From contig JACRBI010000038.1 of assembly GCA_016234495.1 (NCBI GenBank), positions 124,001-188,000 on the forward strand: DNA of 64,000 bases, written 5' to 3'. The position numbers and the translations under genes were made by a program. This DNA is from Chloroflexota bacterium (GTDB lineage: Bacteria; Chloroflexota; Anaerolineae; Anaerolineales; Villigracilaceae). The stretch's first letter is position 1, and each line of letters opens with the position of its first letter. This document shows, one piece after another, positions 34,126 through 43,138 of the stretch. The notes beneath the pieces were generated by a model, which worked only from the letters and a program-made list of their open reading frames with translations, did not search any database and was not told the origin of the DNA.

Positions 34126-36762
34126 ATGACTCAACGCGACCCAGTTTGTGGAATGGAAATCGATCTCCAGAGCGCTCTTGCCAAACGCGAGCACATGGGG
34201 CAGACATTTTATTTTTGCTCGCAATCCTGTGTGGATCAATTCGACAAAGACCCACACCGTTATGTGATGACGTCTGCGACAACAGGTTTCAACCCTGAGC
34301 AGACTCTTTCCCGCATCGAACTGCCCGTTGCAGACCTGCCTATGGTCAGACCTGCGACAAAGCTTGAAGCAGGTTTGCTATCCCTGAACGGAGTGGATCG
34401 GGTGACCGTGAATGCAGGGGCAGGTTTGGTGCAGCTCGATTATGATCCGCAAAAAATCAATCTCGTCGGGCTGGCTGGCGCCATCCGATCCGCTGGCTAT
34501 ACCGTTGATGGTGCACAGACACGCATTGGCATTGAGAATCTCCGTTGCGCCTCATGCGTCAACTTTATTGAAGACGAATTGAAATCCACGCCAGGCGTTT
34601 TGAACGCAACTGTCAACATTGCCACGCAGGAAGCGTCGGTGGATTATCTTCCACAAAACACAACGCTTGCAGATTTGAACAAAGCCATTGAGACCTGGGG
34701 CTACAAACCGCGCCCCGCGTTGAGCGATGCACCCATAGACAAACAGGAAGAGGCTCATGCTCGCGAATACAGCCGCTTGATGAAAATGTTCTGGTTTGCG
34801 GCGATTATTTCAGTGCCTGTATTGTTGTTTGCGTACCCGCAATACGTGCCATTGATCCGTGATCTATCAATGGAGACAATCCGATGGTCATGGGTGCTTT
34901 CTGCGATTGTGACTCTTCCCGTACTGTTCTATTCAGGCTATGACTTTTTCACGGGCGCATGGGCGGCGTTCAAACATCGCTCGGCAAACATGAACACGCT
35001 GATTGCATTAGGGACAGGCGCGGCATGGTTGTATTCAACATTTGCAGTTGCATTCCCTGCCGTTTTTCCCGAAGGCACATCGGAACCCTTTTATGATGTC
35101 GTTGCTGTGGTGATTGCATTGGTTGTGCTGGGACAAGCGCTTGAACTGCGCGCCAAGGGACAATCCAGTTCGGCAATTAAAAAGTTGTTGGGTTTGCAAG
35201 CCAAGACCGCACGCGTGATTCGCGATAGCAAAGAAATGGACATTCCCGTTGAAGAAGTGTTGGTCGGTGATGTGATCCAGGTGCGCCCTGGCGAGAAAAT
35301 ACCCGTGGACGGAATCATCGTCGAAGGCAGTTCCGCAGTGGACGAGTCCATGCTGACAGGCGAGTCATTGCCCGCATCCAAAAAGATGGGCGATGAAGTT
35401 ATCGGCGCGACGATCAATAAGACGGGCGCGTTCAAATTCCGTACAACGAAAGTTGGTAAAGATACCGCGCTGGCGCAAATCGTCAAGATGGTGCAGGACG
35501 CACAGAACTCAAAAGCGCCAATTGCACGTCTTGCCGATACCGTATCTGGTTACTTCGTTCCCATCGTGATGATCCTGGCTGTGTGGACTTTCGTCATATG
35601 GTTCGTGATTGGACCGCAACCTCAACTCGTTTATGCGCTGGTCACAAGCGTGACCGTGCTGATCATCGCATGCCCATGTGCGCTGGGACTTGCCACGCCA
35701 ATGAGTTTGATGGTTGGCATCGGCAAAGGCGCGGAAAATGGAATTCTCATCCGCTCTGGTGAAGCGCTTCAAACGGCACGTGCGATTCAAACCGTGGTGT
35801 TGGATAAGACAGGCACAATCACAAAAGGCAAGCCTGAATTAACAGACGTCCTAATCAGCGACCAGCCAATCGTGAAAGATGATGAACTATTGAGATTAGC
35901 TTCGTCCGTTGAAAAAGTCAGCGAACATCCGTTGGCACAGGCAATTGTTGAAGGTGCGCAGGCGCGCAAATTGGAACTGGCGGAAGTACAAGACTTTGAT
36001 GCCATTCCTGGTCACGGTGTTTCAGCCAAAGTCGAAGGACGTAGCATATTGATTGGCAACCTCAAGTTGATGAACCGCGAAAATATTGCTCTCGGCTCGC
36101 TGGAAGAAAAATCAAAATCCCTTGCAGATGATGGCAAGACACCGATGTTTATCGCGCTGGATGGCAAAGCCGCAGGCATCATTGCAGTGGCAGATACAGT
36201 CAAGGAAGATTCTGCCGAAGCGATCAAAGCTTTGCAAAGTATGGGCATCGAAGTGGTCATGATCACGGGTGATAACCGCCGCACTGCCGAAGCGATTGCG
36301 CGCAGGGTTGGCGTAACACGTGTGCTGGCGGAAGTGTTGCCAGAAGATAAAGCAAATAATATTCAATTGTTACAGGCAGAAGGCAAGAAGGTCGCGATGG
36401 TTGGCGATGGCATCAATGACGCGCCCGCACTTGCGCAAGCGGATGTCGGTCTCGCCATTGGCACAGGCACGGACGTTGCAATTGAAGCCTCCGATATCAC
36501 GCTTATCAAAGGTAGCCTCAAAGGTGTAGTCACTGCCATCGAAGTCAGCCGCGCCACGATGACCAACATTTACCAAAACCTGGTCGGTGCATTTTTCTAT
36601 AACGTATTGGGTGTGCCAGTCGCAATGGGATTGCTTTTCCCCTTCTTCGGCCTGTTACTCAGTCCGCTAATCGCGGGCGCAGCGATGGCGTTTTCATCTG
36701 TGACAGTGGTTGGAAATGCCAATCGTCTGCGAGGCTTTAAGCCAAAATTCAGTGTGAAATAG
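34126..36762 (+). CDS. copA: copper-exporting P1B-type ATPase with N-terminal YHS domain
   Basis: 878 residues. Domain order: YHS domain (1-~45, [22 protein letters not shown]), a degenerate HMA-like domain without Cys pair (~60-125), an HMA domain with LRCASC (~130-200), then the pump. Transport motif CPC at 516-518, phosphorylation D560 in VLDKTGT, SEHPLA and [16 protein letters not shown] are intact. Pumps Cu(I) out of the cytosol. The YHS part is nearly identical in DNA to the stand-alone YHS gene at 38603. Cupredoxin gene follows by 9 bp. Confidence 0.94.
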   Translation: MTQRDPVCGMEIDLQSALAKREHMGQTFYFCSQSCVDQFDKDPHRYVMTSATTGFNPEQTLSRIELPVADLPMVRPATKLEAGLLSLNGVDRVTVNAGAGLVQLDYDPQKINLVGLAGAIRSAGYTVDGAQTRIGIENLRCASCVNFIEDELKSTPGVLNATVNIATQEASVDYLPQNTTLADLNKAIETWGYKPRPALSDAPIDKQEEAHAREYSRLMKMFWFAAIISVPVLLFAYPQYVPLIRDLSMETIRWSWVLSAIVTLPVLFYSGYDFFTGAWAAFKHRSANMNTLIALGTGAAWLYSTFAVAFPAVFPEGTSEPFYDVVAVVIALVVLGQALELRAKGQSSSAIKKLLGLQAKTARVIRDSKEMDIPVEEVLVGDVIQVRPGEKIPVDGIIVEGSSAVDESMLTGESLPASKKMGDEVIGATINKTGAFKFRTTKVGKDTALAQIVKMVQDAQNSKAPIARLADTVSGYFVPIVMILAVWTFVIWFVIGPQPQLVYALVTSVTVLIIACPCALGLATPMSLMVGIGKGAENGILIRSGEALQTARAIQTVVLDKTGTITKGKPELTDVLISDQPIVKDDELLRLASSVEKVSEHPLAQAIVEGAQARKLELAEVQDFDAIPGHGVSAKVEGRSILIGNLKLMNRENIALGSLEEKSKSLADDGKTPMFIALDGKAAGIIAVADTVKEDSAEAIKALQSMGIEVVMITGDNRRTAEAIARRVGVTRVLAEVLPEDKANNIQLLQAEGKKVAMVGDGINDAPALAQADVGLAIGTGTDVAIEASDITLIKGSLKGVVTAIEVSRATMTNIYQNLVGAFFYNVLGVPVAMGLLFPFFGLLLSPLIAGAAMAFSSVTVVGNANRLRGFKPKFSVK

Positions 36763-36771
36763 GAGTAAAAA

Positions 36772-37149
36772 ATGAATACACCACAAATCTTTGTGATTCT
36801 TTCTGGCATTGTGTTGACAATTCTCATCGCCTGGTATTTCTGGTTTGCACCCAAAGCACAGACGCGCGTTGCCATGTCCGCGTCTGGCGCGCAGGAAGTA
36901 GCGATCACCGTGAAGGGCGGTTATACACCCGATGTCATTGTCGTGCAAAAAGGGCGACCCGTGCGATTGACATTCACGCGCCAGGAAAGTTCGGCGTGTT
37001 CGGAGACGGTACTCTTCCCCGATTTCAATCAGAGCGCCAAGTTACCAGAAGGAGAACAAGTCAATGTGGAGTTTACGCCTGACAAGCCTGGTGAATATGG
37101 CTTTCAATGCCAGATGGGCATGCTGCGCGGCAAGTTAATTGTTGAGTAA
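36772..37149 (+). CDS. membrane-anchored cupredoxin-like protein
   Basis: 125 residues: one N-terminal helix (FVILSGIVLTILIAWYFWF), then a cupredoxin_1/EfeO-like beta-sandwich (VAITVKGGYTPDVIVVQKGR, VRLTFTRQESSACSETVLFP, GEYGFQCQMGMLRGKLIV). Likely copper ligands are the Cys of SACSE, and Cys and Mets of FQCQMGM. It may take copper exported by the ATPase just upstream. A broken copy lies at 42017. Confidence 0.88.
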   Translation: MNTPQIFVILSGIVLTILIAWYFWFAPKAQTRVAMSASGAQEVAITVKGGYTPDVIVVQKGRPVRLTFTRQESSACSETVLFPDFNQSAKLPEGEQVNVEFTPDKPGEYGFQCQMGMLRGKLIVE

Positions 37150-37167
37150 GAAAGGAGATTTTACAAT

Positions 37168-37920
37168 ATGGAACAGTTTATAGATAAGGTTGCATTGGTT
37201 ACAGGCGCAGCCTCCGGCATTGGGCGAACAAGTGCCCAATTCTATGCCAAGCAAGGCGCTAAAGTCGTTGTCTCAGATATTGATGAGGTTGGTGGGCAAG
37301 AGACAGTAAAGTTGATCAAACAAGCAAGTGGCGATGCGTTATTCATCAAAACCGACGTGTCAAATCCTGCTGATTGCGAAAAACTGATCAGCCAAACCAT
37401 CGAAAAATATGGACGCCTTGACTATGCATGTAACAATGCCGGCATTGGTGGTGAGCAGAATCTCACGGCTGATTACAGTCCAGAAGGTTGGCAGAAGGTA
37501 ATCGGGATAAACCTATCCGGAGTCTTTTATTGCATGAAGTATGAGATTCCAGCCATCCTCAAAACCAGGGGAGCAATCGTCAATATGGCCTCAATCTTGG
37601 GGCAAGTGGGCTTCGCCGCCGCTCCCGCGTACGTCGCGGCAAAACATGGAGTGGTTGGTCTGACAAAGAACGCGGCCATTGAGTATGCGTCATCTGGAAT
37701 CCGTGTCAACGCAATTGGGCCGGCTTTCATCAAGACACCGATGATCGCCAAACTCGAAGAAGACGCCCAAACTTTGAACACCCTCATCTCTCTGCATCCC
37801 ATGGGCCGTTTGGGCACTCCAGAAGAAGTAGCTGAGTTGGTGATCTGGCTAAGCTCCGAGCGAGCCTCTTTCGTTACCGGTGCCTATTTCGCCGTAGATG
37901 GCGGTTATCTGGCGCGATAA
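37168..37920 (+). CDS. short-chain dehydrogenase/reductase
   Basis: 250 residues, classical SDR: TGAASGIGRT cofactor loop, D following strand 2 (VVSDIDE, favouring NAD), NNAG, catalytic Ser in NMASILG and Tyr-x3-Lys in YVAAKHG, end motif VTGAYFAVDGGY. Substrate unknown. Its place behind the copper genes is odd; it has its own AAAGGAG and may just be carried in the operon. Confidence 0.92.
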   Translation: MEQFIDKVALVTGAASGIGRTSAQFYAKQGAKVVVSDIDEVGGQETVKLIKQASGDALFIKTDVSNPADCEKLISQTIEKYGRLDYACNNAGIGGEQNLTADYSPEGWQKVIGINLSGVFYCMKYEIPAILKTRGAIVNMASILGQVGFAAAPAYVAAKHGVVGLTKNAAIEYASSGIRVNAIGPAFIKTPMIAKLEEDAQTLNTLISLHPMGRLGTPEEVAELVIWLSSERASFVTGAYFAVDGGYLAR

Positions 37921-37988
37921 GTGGAACACGGCGGAATGACACCGATCAAGAGATTAAACCTTTAACAAAAGCTATGGAGATTTTCGCC

Positions 37989-38590
37989 ATGAAACTCAAT
38001 AGCCTGAAATTTGCAATAATGAATAACTCGCTACGCACGGCTTTACAGCGGCAGTTTGAAACTCCGCCCGCGCGGAACGCTGAGAGGGAAGCACGTGTTA
38101 GAGATTGGCTGTGGGCGCGGCGTGGGAGTTTAAATTTTGCTCTCGCTCGGCGCGGAGTATGTCACGGGTTTCGATCTCGATCCCAAGATTGATCGCCCTC
38201 GCGCAAAAACGCCTGGAAAAATATGGCGAACGCGCTCGCGTCTTCGTTGGCAATGCCGAGGCTATTGATGCGCTTGATGACAGCTTCGACGTTGTGGTGG
38301 ATTATGGCGTTATCCATCACATTCCTCACTGGCAGCAGGCGCTAAAAGAAATCAAGCGCGTGCTTAAACCGGGAGGCACGTTCTATTTTGAAGATTTACT
38401 CAAGGAACTCATCTCAACGTGGCCCGCGCCGGTCTTTTTTAACCATCCACAGGCAACCCAATTCTATGGGGGTGAATTCCGCTCGGAATTGGAAACCGCC
38501 GGACTGCACGTGCAAAAATTGCGTCAATTGGGCGAGTTCGCAATAGCTGGACGGGCAGTAAGTTTCAACATTCAAATAGTTCAACCCTAA
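37989..38590 (+). pseudogene. class I SAM-dependent methyltransferase, multiply broken
   Basis: Three frames together give one methyltransferase. The N-terminal piece (LRTALQRQFETPPAR) is in frame 1. The SAM-binding motif KHVLEIGCGRGVGV, a TAA stop (where GAA would fit), and LLSLGAEYVTGFDLDPK are in frame 2. IALAQKRLEKYGERARVF to the end (VIHHIPHW, VLKPGGTFYFED) is in frame 3, after an extra T near 38190. At least one stop and two frame changes make a real pseudogene likely. Confidence 0.8.
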
Positions 38591-38602
38591 AAGGAGACAA
38601 CC

Positions 38603-38791
38603 ATGAAAGTCAAAGATCCAGTTTGTGGAATGGAGATCGATGCAGAGAAAGCATTCGCGAAGCGCGAACATGAAGGCCGCACATTTTATTTTTGCTCGCA
38701 GAATTGCGTGAATAAATTCGAAGCCGACCCGCATAAATACGGTCACCCGCAGGAACATGAGCATGACAAAGGACACGACGCGCACAGCTGA
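38603..38791 (+). CDS. YHS-domain protein, nearly identical to the CopA N-terminus
   Basis: 62 residues: [39 protein letters not shown], and a His-rich end (EHEHDKGHDAHS). DNA stretches such as CCAGTTTGTGGAATGGA and ACATTTTATTTTTGCTCGCA are shared exactly with the start of the ATPase gene at 34126, so one arose from the other. Clear AAAGGAG before the ATG. Cytosolic copper carrier is a fair guess. Confidence 0.88.
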   Translation: MKVKDPVCGMEIDAEKAFAKREHEGRTFYFCSQNCVNKFEADPHKYGHPQEHEHDKGHDAHS

Positions 38792-38880
38792 ATGTTGTGC
38801 CAGCGAGATGAGACCGCTTGCTACAAACTACTGTCTATCAACTACGGTTGTGTGCTAGCAAAACAAAGAGTAAATACATT

Positions 38881-39120
38881 ATGAACACCCCACAAAAATT
38901 TACATTTAGCAAATGGTTATGGTCGAGAACAGGGATGGTCTTTATCGCTTTCCTCGCTATCGCTGCATTCTTTTTGATCACCGAACATACCGCACATTTC
39001 TTCGGGTTCCTGCCGTACGCCTTGTTACTGCTGTGCCCGCTCCTGCACCTGTTCATGCACAGTGGACATGGCGATCATGCCAACCACGCCAATCATGTAA
39101 CCGATGGAGAGAAAAAATGA
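38881..39120 (+). CDS. DUF2933 small membrane protein
   Basis: 79 residues from ATG 38881: helix 1 (GMVFIAFLAIAAFFLITEH), helix 2 with the family end LLLLCPLLHLFMHSGHGDH, then His/Asn-rich HANHANH. The family is found beside copper resistance genes. Coupled by ATGA to the methyltransferase gene downstream. No regulon repeat seen in the 90 bp upstream. Confidence 0.88.
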   Translation: MNTPQKFTFSKWLWSRTGMVFIAFLAIAAFFLITEHTAHFFGFLPYALLLLCPLLHLFMHSGHGDHANHANHVTDGEKK

Positions 39121-39770
39121 ACGAAGACACACCCGCCTATGGACTATGGCCGCTGGTCATTATTAACGCGGCCATATTTATCATGTTTGCTTTCAGCTTC
39201 TTCAAACCACGCACTGCGCGTGACTGGCGCTCGTTTGGAGCATTCTCAGCCTTTCTGGTGGCGCTATTCACAGAGATGTATGGCTTCCCGTTAACGATCT
39301 ATTTACTCTCAGGCTGGCTTGCCAGCCGCTACCCGGGTATTGACCTGCTCACGCATAACAACGGGCATCTGTTGCAAACACTTCTGGGCTGGAAGGGCGA
39401 TCCGCACTTTAGCCCATTACATTTGTTGAGCAATGGATTGATCGCGGCTGGATTCATTCTGATCAGCGCTGCCTGGAACGTGCTCTTTCAAGCCCAGCGC
39501 ACCCATCAAGTTGCCGCCAGCGGCCCCTATGCTTATCTTCGCCATCCTCAATATGCTGGTTTCATTATCATCATGTTGGGATTCCTGATCCAATGGCCAA
39601 CGCTTATCACACTGATCATGTTCCCCATCCTGGTGACGATGTATATCAGGCTGGCGCGGCGCGAGGAACGGGAGTCACTGAAAGAGTTTGGTGAAAAGTA
39701 CGCTGCTTATGAAGCGAAAACGCCTGCCTTTCTTCCGCGCTGGCATTTCGTTAGCTCCAGTGTGAGTTAA
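39117..39770 (+). CDS. isoprenylcysteine methyltransferase-family (ICMT/PEMT) membrane protein
   Basis: 217 residues with about five helices. The C-terminal half has the ICMT/phospholipid methyltransferase signature GPYAYLRHPQYAGFIIIMLG, then a RLARREERESLKEFGEKYAAY end that completes the SAM pocket. Likely methylates a lipid or small thiol/metal compound at the membrane. Found widely beside copper genes with DUF2933; role unknown. Confidence 0.87.
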   Translation: MNEDTPAYGLWPLVIINAAIFIMFAFSFFKPRTARDWRSFGAFSAFLVALFTEMYGFPLTIYLLSGWLASRYPGIDLLTHNNGHLLQTLLGWKGDPHFSPLHLLSNGLIAAGFILISAAWNVLFQAQRTHQVAASGPYAYLRHPQYAGFIIIMLGFLIQWPTLITLIMFPILVTMYIRLARREERESLKEFGEKYAAYEAKTPAFLPRWHFVSSSVS

Positions 39771-39772
39771 AT

Positions 39773-40090
39773 ATGAAAATTGAATTGCTCTACTTCGATG
39801 GCTGTCCCTCCTGGCAAGCAGGTTTGCAAAACTTGAAGTCTGCCTTGCAACTGGAAGGGATTAAAGCAGAAGTGAATTTGGTCAATGTTCAGGATGATGC
39901 AGACGCAATCCGCCTGGAGTTTCTAGGCTCCCCGTCCTTCCGCGTCAACAATGTAGAGTTGTGGACTGAAACACGTGAGACTTTTGCGCTCAGTTGCCGT
40001 GTGTATCCCACATCCGAAGGAATGAAAGGCTGGCCGACCGTGGAAATGTTACGGGAAAAGTTGCATACCCTGGATAAATTAGTTGCATGA
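39773..40090 (+). CDS. small thioredoxin-fold protein
   Basis: 105 residues starting KIELLYFDGCPSWQAGLQNL, a thioredoxin/glutaredoxin-like fold in which the active site is reduced to one Cys (GCPSW). The rest gives AEVNLVNVQDDADAIRLEFL, GSPSFRVNN (cis-Pro) and LSCRVYPTSEG, with a second Cys. Proteins of this type are often found in mercury and copper loci. It overlaps the TlpA gene by ATGA. Confidence 0.82.
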   Translation: MKIELLYFDGCPSWQAGLQNLKSALQLEGIKAEVNLVNVQDDADAIRLEFLGSPSFRVNNVELWTETRETFALSCRVYPTSEGMKGWPTVEMLREKLHTLDKLVA

Positions 40091-40638
40091 GTAATTCTCG
40101 TTTTGCCGCATGGATGACCTGGGCTTTGGTCTTTGGAATGTTTTGGACTGTAGTTTCGCGCGTCTCTCCCGATCAGTCGCAGGCTCAGACAGGCTCTGTC
40201 CCAAAGGAGGGATTCACTGCGCCTGACTTTACGCTAAGTTTGTTGGATGGTGGTGAGATCACTTTATCCGAATTGCGCGGCAAGGTGGTGCTGGTTAACT
40301 TCTGGACATCATGGTGTCCACCATGCAGGAAGGAAATGCCTGCCATTGAATCAGTCTATCGCAGTTACAAGGAAATTGGATTGGTGGTAATCGGGCTGAA
40401 CCTGACCGCCCAAGATTCCAAACAGGACGCGGCTTCATTCGCGCAGGAGGTCGGCCTCACGTTTCCCATCGCACTTGACCTGGACAATTCCGTTGGCACT
40501 TTGTATCGAGTAACCGCCCTGCCTACTTCATTTTTTATTGACCGCAAAGGCGTGATCCGCTCAGTGATCGTCGGCGGACCGATGAACGAAGCGGTAATCC
40601 AATCCAAAGTTGAAGAATTATTGCAGGAGGATCAATAA
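40087..40638 (+). CDS. TlpA-family thiol-disulfide oxidoreductase
   Basis: 183 residues: N-terminal helix or signal (MTWALVFGMFWTVVS), then a TlpA/ResA domain with WTSWCPPCRKEMP (C77, C80) and cis-Pro in ALPTSFFIDRKG. Works outside the membrane. The last base of its stop is the first base of the Lgt-like gene, so the two are tightly coupled. Confidence 0.92.
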   Translation: MSNSRFAAWMTWALVFGMFWTVVSRVSPDQSQAQTGSVPKEGFTAPDFTLSLLDGGEITLSELRGKVVLVNFWTSWCPPCRKEMPAIESVYRSYKEIGLVVIGLNLTAQDSKQDAASFAQEVGLTFPIALDLDNSVGTLYRVTALPTSFFIDRKGVIRSVIVGGPMNEAVIQSKVEELLQEDQ

Positions 40639-41384
40639 TGTTCCCGTATCTGCGCCTGGGACCCTTCCTCCTACAAATGCCCTTGCTCGCTTTGGTGGTT
40701 GGCGTATGGATGGGGCTGACGTTTGTCGAAAGAGAAGCCGTTCGGCTCAAATTGAACAAGGAAAAAATCAGTAGTCTGGTTTTCTATGGGTTGGTTGGAG
40801 GGATCGTTTCGGCAAGGCTTGCCTATGCCGCGCAATATGCTTCGGTATATTTACCCAACCCATTCAGCCTGTTTTCGTTGAACACCAATACGCTTCTGCC
40901 TGAAGCGGGCTTGGTGTTCGGAATATTAATTGCAGGCATATATGCTTATCGCCAGAAACTCCCACTCCGCAAAGTGCTGGACGCGCTCACACCTGGCCTG
41001 GCATTTTTCATGATCATGACTGGCGTCTCGCATCTCTTAAGTGGAAATGCCTATGGCACACCCACACGAGTTCCCTGGGCAGTCTACTTATGGTCTGATT
41101 ATCGCCAGCCGACGCAGCTCTATGAAATCTTTTTCGCGTTGGTGGTTTTCATGATCGTTCTCTCGCGTATGATCCCCACGAATGCGCCTGGCTTGCGGTT
41201 CGTGCAGTTCCTCTCGCTCTCCGCCATTGCCCGCGTTTTTATCGAAGCCTTTCGCGGCGACAGCGCCATCCTGTTTGATGGATATCGTACCGCGCAGGTG
41301 GTCGGTCTTGGTATTCTGGTGGTTTGCCTTGCCCTGCTTAGAAACTGGGAAGGAAAGGATGAACATGAATCAAAAATCGGATGA
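40638..41384 (+). CDS. prolipoprotein diacylglyceryl transferase-like membrane protein (divergent)
   Basis: 248 residues, about seven helices. Lgt-like features: GGIVSARLAYAAQYA in place of the H-GGR-R region, PEAGLVFGIL, a shifted GNAYGTPTRVPWAV corresponding to GNxxNxExxG, and RQPTQLYEIFFAL near the end. Several canonical residues differ, so transfer activity is uncertain. It follows a thioredoxin-like gene and overlaps a methyltransferase; the better Lgt lies at 45073. Confidence 0.78.
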   Translation: MFPYLRLGPFLLQMPLLALVVGVWMGLTFVEREAVRLKLNKEKISSLVFYGLVGGIVSARLAYAAQYASVYLPNPFSLFSLNTNTLLPEAGLVFGILIAGIYAYRQKLPLRKVLDALTPGLAFFMIMTGVSHLLSGNAYGTPTRVPWAVYLWSDYRQPTQLYEIFFALVVFMIVLSRMIPTNAPGLRFVQFLSLSAIARVFIEAFRGDSAILFDGYRTAQVVGLGILVVCLALLRNWEGKDEHESKIG

Positions 41385-42015
41385 AAAACGTTACATTCCT
41401 GCGCTCAGTTTTCGCTGGCTCACGCCGCTTTACGATCCACTTCTCAAATGGATCATGCGTGAGGAAACCTTCAAGCGCAAATTAGTTCAGCAGGCAAATA
41501 TCCAGCCAAATATGAAAGTCCTCGATCTCGGTTGCGGCACAGGCACGTTGACTCTCATGCTCAAGCGGGCGCAGCCCGAAACTGAAGTCACAGGTTTGGA
41601 TGGCGACCCACAAGTGCTGGATATTGCGCGCGAGAAATCCATTGGCACAAACATTCAATGGGACGAAGGACTCGCCTCTTCCCTCCCCTATCCTGATTCT
41701 GTTTTCGACAGAGTGGTCACCAGCCTTGTCATTCACCACCTCGTCACCGACGACAAGCGCCGCGCGTTCAAAGAGATTTTCCGTGTGTTGAAACCACATG
41801 GTGAATTGCATGTGCTTGATTTTGGCGCGCCACATTCTTCACTCACGCGCTTCATGACCAGCTACATGCGCCGCCTCGAAGAGACCGCCGACAATTTCAA
41901 CGGATTGATTCCGCGCTTCGTAACAGAGGCAGGTTTCGGCGAAGTTAAAGAAGCGCAGCACTTCGTCACATTATTCGGTCCGCTCTCTTTATGGCGGGCC
42001 GTCAAAGGAGTTTAA
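41365..42015 (+). CDS. class I SAM-dependent methyltransferase
   Basis: 216 residues from ATG 41365 (6 bp after GGAAAGG; ATG 41359 also possible). SAM motif VLDLGCGTGTLTLML, acidic TGLDGDPQVLDIA, then IIFRVLKPHGELHVLDFG. Substrate not clear; ubiquinone/menaquinone-like or arsenite methyltransferases share this pattern, but it lacks the extra cysteines of ArsM. Overlaps the Lgt-like gene by 20 bp. Confidence 0.87.
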   Translation: MNQKSDEKRYIPALSFRWLTPLYDPLLKWIMREETFKRKLVQQANIQPNMKVLDLGCGTGTLTLMLKRAQPETEVTGLDGDPQVLDIAREKSIGTNIQWDEGLASSLPYPDSVFDRVVTSLVIHHLVTDDKRRAFKEIFRVLKPHGELHVLDFGAPHSSLTRFMTSYMRRLEETADNFNGLIPRFVTEAGFGEVKEAQHFVTLFGPLSLWRAVKGV

Positions 42016-42016
42016 T

Positions 42017-42262
42017 ATGTCCAATCTACAGATCTTTATGATTCTTTCAGGGTCCGTGATAACCATTCTCATCGCCTGGTATTTCTGGTTCGCGCCCAAA
42101 GCGCAGACTCGTGTTGCTGTATCTGAGTCTGGAGCATAGGAGGCGGCGATTACCGTGGCAGTATCTGTGCTTTTGATTGGCGCATGGAATATTTTGAAAC
42201 ATTCAGAAAAGCACGACCGCTGACGATGGCATTTGAAGGCGAACAGGTCGTTGATCCAGATA
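42017..42262 (+). pseudogene. broken copy of the 36772 cupredoxin
   Basis: The frame from ATG 42017 reads LQIFMILSGSVITILIAWYF WFAPKAQTRVAVSESGA, closely matching the cupredoxin at 36772, then meets TAG (42137-42139) where that gene has CAG. EAAITV follows in frame; a piece like FEGEQVVD further on, in another frame, recalls EGEQVNV. The copper-binding end is lost and a terminator overlaps the remnant. Confidence 0.8.
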
Positions 42263-42287
42263 GGACTGGATCAACGACCTGTTTTAA
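42242..42287 (+). terminator. strong intrinsic terminator
   Basis: AACAGGTCGTTGATCCAG (42242-42259) and CTGGATCAACGACCTGTT (42266-42283) form a perfect 18-bp stem with a 6-nt loop, followed by TTAATTT. Ends the long copper ATPase-to-methyltransferase stretch. Confidence 0.88.
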
Positions 42288-42347
42288 TTTATTGAAATGG
42301 GAAAACGATTGTCACATATATTGCGTGATATTTGACATCAGTCATAT

Positions 42348-42405
42348 AGCCTACGAAAATTCACGCCATATCGCGCTCTGGAGATTCAACCTGACAAGCT
42401 AAGAT
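42348..42405 (+). promoter_or_regulatory. regulon promoter 7 (weak distal site; for 42439)
   Basis: Only the right arm of the distal site is recognisable (AGCCTAC at 42348). Proximal CGCGCTC at 42372, -10 TAAGAT 42400-42405. Spacings 24 and 28 are kept. Confidence 0.6.
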
Positions 42406-42438
42406 TTGGCATCTTTGATTACAGGAGGCAAGTTGCTC

Positions 42439-43113
42439 ATGAACAGAATGATGCGCAGAAATATGGCGGTGTTATTGGTCACCGCTATTTTGTTGGTAAC
42501 GCCCACGATGGCCCTGGCTGATGGTGGTGCTGAAGATGGATATGTTGCAACAGCAAACGGTTATCAGGTTGAACTTGTCTTTAAAGAGCCTGTAATGGCT
42601 GGTGAAAATGAATTCCATATCCAGATCACGGATTCGATGGGTATGCCCGTTCCAAACGCGGAAGTGGAAGTCTCTGCCATGCCCTCTGAAGGAATGACAG
42701 AACATGGTGAAGATGAAGAAATGGCGACGGAAGCTCCATCCGTTGGCGTGATGACCAGCAATAACACTATGGATGGCATGGACATGGCGACGGAAGCCCC
42801 ATCCACTGGTGTGATGAAACCCAATGAACCTGCGGCAGATGAACATGGTGAAGAAGCTCTGACGGTTATGCTTGAACCCACAGCAGAATCAGGTGAGTAT
42901 GCAGGCGAACTGCACTTTGAGACATCAGGCGAGTGGATGTTCAATGTGCATTTCACGGTCAACGGTGAAACTACAGAAGTTGACTTCCAGATTGAGATTG
43001 CCCGCACGCTTGGCTTGAATTACGCAGTCCTGGCTGGCTTCTTCGGTATTAATGGCACTGTGATTGCGGCGGCGGCTTTCCTGAAACGCAAACCTGTTGT
43101 AGTTCGCAAGTAA
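42439..43113 (+). CDS. membrane-anchored YtkA/FixH-like protein
   Basis: 224 residues from ATG 42439 (AGGAGG 10 bp upstream). Signal sequence (VLLVTAILLVTPTMALA), a YtkA-like sandwich (YQVELVFKEPVMAGENEFHI, DSMGMPVPNAEVEVSAMP) split by a Met/Glu-rich insert with the twice-repeated unit MATEAPS-GVM, then GEWMFNVHFTV and a C-terminal helix (VLAGFFGINGTVIAAAAFL). Met/His-rich parts suggest copper binding. Pairs with the ferredoxin gene downstream. Confidence 0.83.
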   Translation: MNRMMRRNMAVLLVTAILLVTPTMALADGGAEDGYVATANGYQVELVFKEPVMAGENEFHIQITDSMGMPVPNAEVEVSAMPSEGMTEHGEDEEMATEAPSVGVMTSNNTMDGMDMATEAPSTGVMKPNEPAADEHGEEALTVMLEPTAESGEYAGELHFETSGEWMFNVHFTVNGETTEVDFQIEIARTLGLNYAVLAGFFGINGTVIAAAAFLKRKPVVVRK

Positions 43114-43138
43114 CTTTAATCTTTAGAGGAAAATTCCC

